Below are positions 6,901 through 11,461 of a stretch of 11,461 nt of DNA, piece after piece. This DNA is from DASWIG01 sp036397835 (GTDB taxonomy: Bacteria > Acidobacteriota > Thermoanaerobaculia > Multivoradales > J023). Each line of letters opens with the position of its first letter. Position 1 is the stretch's first letter. The stretch is from assembly GCA_036397835.1 (NCBI GenBank), contig DASWIG010000505.1, positions 1-11,461 of the forward strand, written 5' to 3'. The translations under genes and the position numbers were made by a program. The notes beneath the pieces were generated by a model that was not told where the DNA came from, searched no databases, and was given only the letters and a program-made list of their open reading frames with translations.

Positions 6901-6931
6901 GCAGACCCAGCGGCGAAAGACACCACCTTCG

Positions 6932-9900
6932 ATGACCGTCCTCGGATTCTGGTTCCAGCGCGATTACGCCGCCAAAGCAGACGAGGCCTATCGTAAAGGC
7001 GAGTTGCAAAAGGCGGCCGAGCTCTACTTGCGGGCCGAGTGTCACGAGCAGGCGGCGGGAGTCTTCGCCGAGCTCGGCGAGACCGCGAAGGCGGTCGACG
7101 CCTATCTCGCGGCGCCCCTGCCTTTGAAGGCCGCCGAGCTCCTCGACCGCCAGGGGGACCACCGCGGCGCCATCACCCAATACGAGAAGGCCGGGGCCTA
7201 CCGCCAGGCCGCCGAGGCCGCGGTCAAGGCGCGGCAGCTCGAGCGCGCCGGGCGCAACTACGAGAAGGCGTCGATGTACCGGCGGGCCGCCCAGAGCTTC
7301 GCCGAGGTCGGCCTGCACGAGCCCGCCCTGCGCGCCTGGGAGCTCGAGATCCACCAGCTTCACCAGCGCGACGACGCGGCCAGCCCCGCCATCCAGCACG
7401 AGATCCTCGAGATCGAGATGCTGCGGGCCGAGGTGCTCGAGAACCTCGGACGCTACGGCCAGGCGGCCGAGATCCTGCGCCGCCACGGCGTCGGTACGGC
7501 GCTGCGGTCGGCGCGGCTCTTCTTGCGCGACAAGCGCTACGCCGAGGCCGCCGAGGCCTTCCTCGAGGCCAACCGGGCGCCGGAGGCCCTCGACGCGGTC
7601 GAGAAGGCGACCGACGCCGACGACGCGCTGCGCGCCACCATCTACCTGCGCTGCGACCGCTACAGCGACGCCGGCGAGATCCTGGAACGGATGGGCCGCG
7701 GCGAGGAGGCCGCCGCCGCCTTCGAGCAGGCCGAGGTCTGGGACCGCGCCGCCGAGCTCTTCGAGAAGGCCGAGAACCCCAAGCAGGCGGCCGAGCACTT
7801 CTTCCGCGCCGGCCGCTACGCCGACGCGGCGCGCTGCTACGCCAAGGTCAACATGCACCGGGAGGCGGCGGCGGCCTACCTGAGGCTCAACGACTACGAG
7901 CACGCGGCCGAGGCCTACCGCGCCGCCGACATGCCGCTCTACGCCGGCAACTACTACCTGAAGGCCCGCCGCCGGACGCAGGCGTTCGAGCTCCTGCAGA
8001 CGATCCCGACCGACCACGAGGACTACGTGCAGGCCTCGCTGCTGCTGGTTCCCCTGCTGCTCAACAAAGACATGATCGAAGGCGCCGAGCACCGCCTCGA
8101 GACCCTGCGGCGCGAGAAGAAGGAAGGACGCCTGGCGCTGCCGGGCCACATCCGCTGGTACCTCGAAGGCCGCATCGAGGAGGCCAAGAAGAACTGGGAA
8201 GCCGCCGCCGTCTGTTACGAGAAGGTGATCGCCGAAAAGCACGCCTTCCAGGACACCACGGGGCGGCTCACGGCGGCGCGCGCCCTGGCCGCCGGCGCCG
8301 AGGCGCCGCGGCGCTCGAGGCCGCCTTCGGGGACGATCTCCACCGAGCTGGTGCTCCATCCGCCGGTCTTCGGGGCGATCGCCCCCGACCTCACCGGCCA
8401 GCCGTTCGTCATCCGGAGCCAGCTCGAGCCCTGGTGGCAAGGCGTCAGCGTGTTCGAGGCGATCGACCGCCGCGGCAAGAAACCCATGCTCATGGTGTCG
8501 TTTCCGCAGTCCTTCGCGGGCGAGCCCGAGAACCTGCGCCACACCATGGGCAGGTTCAGCGGCTTCGGCCTCGAGTCGGTGCTGACGCTGCACGAGGTGG
8601 TGCTCGCCCACGGCAACGTGCTGCTGCTCTACGAGCCGTTCCGGGCGCTGACGCTGGCCCGGCGGCTGGCGCAGGGACCGCTGCCGCACGCCGTGGGCCT
8701 CGGCATCCTGCGCCAGATCTCCGACGCCCTGGCCACCAGCCACAAGGTCAACATCACCCACCAGTGGCTCTCGCCGCGCGCCCTCCTGGTCGACGAGAAG
8801 AACCGCGTGAAGCTGGTGGGCCTCGGCCTGGCGGGCATCCTGGCCCACCACGACCAGGAAAGCCGCGCCTACCTGAGCCCCGAGACCCGCAAGGGCGAGG
8901 AGGGCAGCCCGGCGAGCGACCTCTACAGCCTCGGGCTCCTGGGCGTCGAGCTGCTGCGCGCCTACATGCCCGCCAACCGAGCCTCCTCGAGCCTCGACCC
9001 GAAGGCCGTGAGCTGGCCGCGCGAAGCCGAGGAGGCGGTGCCCAGGACCGTGCGCAACCTGCTCCTGCGCTGCCTGCGCGCCAAGGCGCTGGAGCGTCCC
9101 TCGGCCGAGGAGCTGCGCTCCGCCCTCGGCGCGGTGGGCCTTCTTCCCGGCCAGTTGCTGCTCGACCGCTACGAGATCCAGGGCGAGCTCGGGCGCGGCG
9201 GCATGAGCCGGGTCTACCGCGCTCACGACCGCCAGTTCGACGAAGAGGTGGCGATCAAGACCATGATCAACCTCGCCGCCGAGTCGTCGGACGAGCGTGA
9301 GCGGCTCTTCCGCGAGGTCCAGATCTGCCGCAAGATTTCGCATCCCAACGTGGTGCGGGTCCACGACTTCGGCCAGCTCGCCGACGGCATCTTCGTGATC
9401 ATGGAGTACCTCGACGGCCCCGGGCTCGACGAGGTGATCGACAGCCAGGCTCCCCTGCCGCTCGAGCGCGCCCGCGAGGTTTTGCGCGAGATCGCCGCGG
9501 CGCTCGCCGAGGCCCACCGCCTGAAGGTGGTCCACCGCGACCTCAAGCCCGGTAACGTGATCCTCGTCGACGGCCGCGTGAAGGTGCTCGACTTCGGCAT
9601 CGCTCACATGAACGACGGCGTCTCGAAGCAGCTCACCAAGGCCGGCGAGGTGGTGGGCTCGCCGCTCTACATGTCGCCGGAGCAGATCCAGGGGCAGCCC
9701 GTCGACGGGACCTGCGATCTCTACGCCCTCGGCGTAATCGCCTACAACCTGCTCACCGGCCACGAGCCCTTCGAGGCGGAGACCGCCACCGCGGTGGTCT
9801 TCAAGCACCTCAACGAGCCGCCGCCGGACGTGCGAGCGCACCGCCCGGACCTGCCGCACGGTTGGATCGACGTGCTCGCCAGGCTCCTGGCCAAGACGCC

Positions 9901-9961
9901 GGCGGACCGTTACCAGAGCGCCGAGGAATTGATCCGGGCGTTGTCGGCGTTACCCGTATAG
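6932..9961 (+). CDS. TPR-like repeat / kinase-like / Ser-Thr protein kinase (Hanks type)
   Basis: A 1009-residue, apparently cytoplasmic protein with no membrane segment. Residues about 15-450 are Ala/Glu/Tyr-rich helical hairpins (for example QKAAELYLRAECHEQAAGVF), a TPR-like scaffold. Residues about 485-730 resemble a kinase fold but are degenerate: HRD is HQW (610-612), DFG is lost (VGLGLA), and the VAIK lysine is absent (MLMVSF), while YLSPE and SDLYSLG remain. Residues about 747-1005 form an intact kinase: GRGGMSRVY loop (about 754), Lys776, HRDLKPGN (868-875, Asp870), DFG (Asp887), GSPLYMSPEQ and CDLYALG. The family phosphorylates Ser/Thr on proteins. The order is unusual, since most bacterial Hanks kinases have the catalytic domain first. 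ATG 6932 is chosen over an in-frame start 42 bases upstream because the repeats begin just after it; no strong Shine-Dalgarno. The HtrA gene starts 4 bases after the stop. Confidence 0.93.
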   Translation: MTVLGFWFQRDYAAKADEAYRKGELQKAAELYLRAECHEQAAGVFAELGETAKAVDAYLAAPLPLKAAELLDRQGDHRGAITQYEKAGAYRQAAEAAVKARQLERAGRNYEKASMYRRAAQSFAEVGLHEPALRAWELEIHQLHQRDDAASPAIQHEILEIEMLRAEVLENLGRYGQAAEILRRHGVGTALRSARLFLRDKRYAEAAEAFLEANRAPEALDAVEKATDADDALRATIYLRCDRYSDAGEILERMGRGEEAAAAFEQAEVWDRAAELFEKAENPKQAAEHFFRAGRYADAARCYAKVNMHREAAAAYLRLNDYEHAAEAYRAADMPLYAGNYYLKARRRTQAFELLQTIPTDHEDYVQASLLLVPLLLNKDMIEGAEHRLETLRREKKEGRLALPGHIRWYLEGRIEEAKKNWEAAAVCYEKVIAEKHAFQDTTGRLTAARALAAGAEAPRRSRPPSGTISTELVLHPPVFGAIAPDLTGQPFVIRSQLEPWWQGVSVFEAIDRRGKKPMLMVSFPQSFAGEPENLRHTMGRFSGFGLESVLTLHEVVLAHGNVLLLYEPFRALTLARRLAQGPLPHAVGLGILRQISDALATSHKVNITHQWLSPRALLVDEKNRVKLVGLGLAGILAHHDQESRAYLSPETRKGEEGSPASDLYSLGLLGVELLRAYMPANRASSSLDPKAVSWPREAEEAVPRTVRNLLLRCLRAKALERPSAEELRSALGAVGLLPGQLLLDRYEIQGELGRGGMSRVYRAHDRQFDEEVAIKTMINLAAESSDERERLFREVQICRKISHPNVVRVHDFGQLADGIFVIMEYLDGPGLDEVIDSQAPLPLERAREVLREIAAALAEAHRLKVVHRDLKPGNVILVDGRVKVLDFGIAHMNDGVSKQLTKAGEVVGSPLYMSPEQIQGQPVDGTCDLYALGVIAYNLLTGHEPFEAETATAVVFKHLNEPPPDVRAHRPDLPHGWIDVLARLLAKTPADRYQSAEELIRALSALPV

Positions 9962-9965
9962 CGCG

Positions 9966-11093
9966 ATGCGTACCCGATCGATCCTCCTCACCTTCGTGAC
10001 CGTGTTCGTCCTCGGACACCTGAGCGGCTACCTCCTGTGGTGGCCGCCCGACGGCCGGCCGGCCGGCCGCGGCAATACCCTCGAAGCCCAGCCGGCGACC
10101 CTCCCCGCCGCCATCGACGGCGAGCTCACGGACGTGGAGCGGCGCCACGTCGGCATCTTCCAGGAGGTGTCGCCGTCGGTCGTCCACATCTCGAACATCG
10201 TGCGGCGGCGCGACTTCTTTTCCTACAACATGCTCGAGACTCCCCAGGGCGCCGGCAGCGGCTTCGTCTGGGACGACGCCGGCCACGTGGTGACGAACTA
10301 CCACGTCGTCCAGGGCGGCCAGCGCTTCATCGTCTACTTCGCCGACGGCACCGAGGCCGACGCCGAGCCCGTGGGCGGGGCGCCGAACAAGGACCTCGCG
10401 GTGCTGCGGGTCAAGGCGCCGCGCGAGCGGCTGCGGCCGATCCGCGTCGGCTCCTCGGCGGGCCTGCGGGTGGGCCAGGAGGTCCTCGCCATCGGCAACC
10501 CCTTCGGCCTCGACCAGAGCCTGACCGTCGGCATCGTCAGCGCCCTCGGCCGCGAGCTCGCCTCCCCCGCCGGCCAGCCGATCCGCGACGTCATCCAGAC
10601 CGACGCCGCCATCAACCCCGGCAACTCGGGAGGCCCGCTGCTCGACTCGGCGGGCCGCCTGATCGGCGTCAACACCGCCATCTACAGCCCCAGCGGCGCC
10701 TCGGCGGGCATCGGCTTCGCGGTGCCCGTCGACACCGTCAAGGAGCTCGTGCCGCAGCTCATCGAGCACGGCAAGCCGATCAAGCCCGGCATCGGCGTCT
10801 CCCTGGTCTCCGACCTCGTGGCGCGGCGCAACGGCGTCCGCGGGGCGATCGTGGGCGCGACCACCCCCGGCGGACCCGCCGACCGCGCCGGCATCACGGG
10901 CGTCCAGCGCACCCGCCGCGGCGAGGTCCTGGGCGACGTGATCGTCGCCGTCGACGGCCAGGGCGTCGACTCGGTCAACGACCTCGCCCTCGCCTTCGAG
11001 GAGGCCGGCGTCGGCGCTACGGTGCGGCTCACCGTGGTCCGTGAAGGCCGGGAGCGCCAGGTCGAGGTCACCCTGATCGCGCTCTCCGATTGA
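9966..11093 (+). CDS. Membrane-anchored HtrA/Deg-type serine protease with one PDZ domain
   Basis: A 375-residue protein. A hydrophobic N-terminal segment (about 6-26, ILLTFVTVFVLGHLSGYLLWW) is an uncleaved anchor or signal. The trypsin-like domain has His113 (TNYHVV), Asp143 (NKDLAVL) and Ser221 (GNSGGPL), a complete triad, and IQTDAAINPGNSGGPLL is the family signature. One PDZ domain (about 270-370) contains GGPADRAGI and GDVIVAVDGQ. The architecture matches DegS or single-PDZ HtrA: a periplasmic quality-control or stress-signalling protease on misfolded envelope proteins. The ATG lies 4 bases after the kinase stop with no clear ribosome site, which suggests translational coupling and one operon. 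Its 3' end overlaps a minus-strand gene by 26 bases. Confidence 0.94.
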   Translation: MRTRSILLTFVTVFVLGHLSGYLLWWPPDGRPAGRGNTLEAQPATLPAAIDGELTDVERRHVGIFQEVSPSVVHISNIVRRRDFFSYNMLETPQGAGSGFVWDDAGHVVTNYHVVQGGQRFIVYFADGTEADAEPVGGAPNKDLAVLRVKAPRERLRPIRVGSSAGLRVGQEVLAIGNPFGLDQSLTVGIVSALGRELASPAGQPIRDVIQTDAAINPGNSGGPLLDSAGRLIGVNTAIYSPSGASAGIGFAVPVDTVKELVPQLIEHGKPIKPGIGVSLVSDLVARRNGVRGAIVGATTPGGPADRAGITGVQRTRRGEVLGDVIVAVDGQGVDSVNDLALAFEEAGVGATVRLTVVREGRERQVEVTLIALSD

Positions 11094-11461
11094 GCCAGCC
11101 TGGCGCGGTCCACAAGGCCGCCGTCAGAATGCCCAGAACGCTCAGGAAGAGCGGCTTCGGCCAGGGACGGATGCGGCCGGCGAGCACCGGGCTCAGATAG
11201 CTGCGTGGATCGTGGCCGCCTTTCTTGGCGTCGAGCTCACGGCGCACGGCGGGCGGGTAGCGGTGGCGCCCGCTGCCGCGAAACGACTCGAGGTCGAGGA
11301 ACGGGTCGTAGTACTTCTCGAGCACCCGGTTGGCGAGCCAGGCCTCGGTGAAGAGGCCGGCGCGGTAGGAGGCGTTGCGGTGGTTGGCGTGCCAGGCCGC
11401 CTCGGTCAGGAAATAGTCCTCCACCCCCCAGGTCTCGAGACCGGTCGGCGGCGCCGCGGCC
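11068..11461 (-). CDS. Unrecognised protein, C-terminal part only (gene runs off right edge)
   Basis: The frame is open from the right edge to a TGA at 11068-11070, giving about 130 visible C-terminal residues. An internal GTG at 11424 is not taken as the start because the frame continues without a stop and reads naturally (TGLETWGVEDYFLTEAAWHA). The visible part is rich in aromatic and charged residues (NHRNASYRAGLFTEAWLANR, KYYDPFLDLESF). It ends in a hydrophobic segment PLFLSVLGILTAALW, followed by a basic tail NRRARSG, which suggests a C-terminal membrane anchor with a cytoplasmic tail. No family is recognised. The gene is convergent with the HtrA-like gene and overlaps its end by 26 bases. 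Confidence 0.75.
   Translation of the reverse strand, partial: AAAPPTGLETWGVEDYFLTEAAWHANHRNASYRAGLFTEAWLANRVLEKYYDPFLDLESFRGSGRHRYPPAVRRELDAKKGGHDPRSYLSPVLAGRIRPWPKPLFLSVLGILTAALWTAPGWLNRRARSG

Larger units (their letters stand above)
6809..6931. promoter_or_regulatory. Divergent intergenic region, sulfatase-like gene and kinase gene
   Basis: The 123 bases between the two starts hold a perfect dyad (6845-6861), a plus-strand -10-like TAGAAT (6867-6872) and a GC hairpin (6884-6900) in the kinase leader. A minus-strand -10-like TATGGT (6824-6829) lies 15 bases ahead of the sulfatase-like ATG. No good -35 match accompanies either hexamer, so promoter positions are tentative. Confidence 0.4.

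Noticed and set aside
6809..9859. Minus-strand frame open for more than 1000 codons antisense to the kinase gene and continuous with the sulfatase-like gene
   Set aside because: Codon bias in GC-rich genes suppresses stops in one antisense frame. The translation is low-complexity, and the sulfatase signal peptide gives a clear internal start at 6808.

Overview
The window is very GC-rich with long, closely packed genes. It carries Hanks-type kinase, partner-switching, sigma-54 activator, sulfatase-like and HtrA genes. This mix suggests a large-genome, signalling-rich bacterium such as an Acidobacteriota or myxobacteria-like lineage. That placement is inference from gene style only; no taxonomic marker is present.

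Left region (1-4131, all minus strand). A sigma-54 activator gene (2632-4131) is followed downstream by about 300 bases of regulatory DNA holding dyads that look like enhancer sites and a near-consensus -24/-12 promoter (2357-2372). Next comes an operon: a 52-residue single-pass membrane protein (2166-2324), an RsbW/SpoIIAB-like ATPase (1660-2085), an RsbV/SpoIIAA-like STAS protein (1289-1642), and an RsbU-like GAF-SpoIIE phosphatase that runs off the left edge (1-1248). The natural reading is a partner-switching phosphorelay transcribed by sigma-54 RNA polymerase and switched on by the adjacent GAF-AAA+ activator. No sigma factor or other output is visible.

Middle (4132-6808). A PIG3-type quinone oxidoreductase (plus) diverges from the activator. 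It converges on a sulfatase-superfamily lipoprotein (minus). Between their 3' ends lies a 149-base cluster of perfect GC-rich hairpins, including three copies of a 24-base REP-like palindrome, one with a compensatory base-pair change. The oxidoreductase stop codon lies inside the first copy.

Right region (6809-11461). A divergent intergenic region with dyads precedes a 1009-residue protein made of helical (TPR-like) repeats, a degenerate kinase-like domain and an intact C-terminal Ser/Thr kinase. Four bases after its stop begins a membrane-anchored HtrA-type protease with one PDZ domain, so the two probably form one operon. The last feature is the 3' part of an unrecognised minus-strand gene that overlaps the protease gene tail to tail.

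The candidate for an under-described system is the sigma-54-driven partner-switching operon with its small membrane protein. The TPR/kinase-like/kinase protein coupled to HtrA is second.
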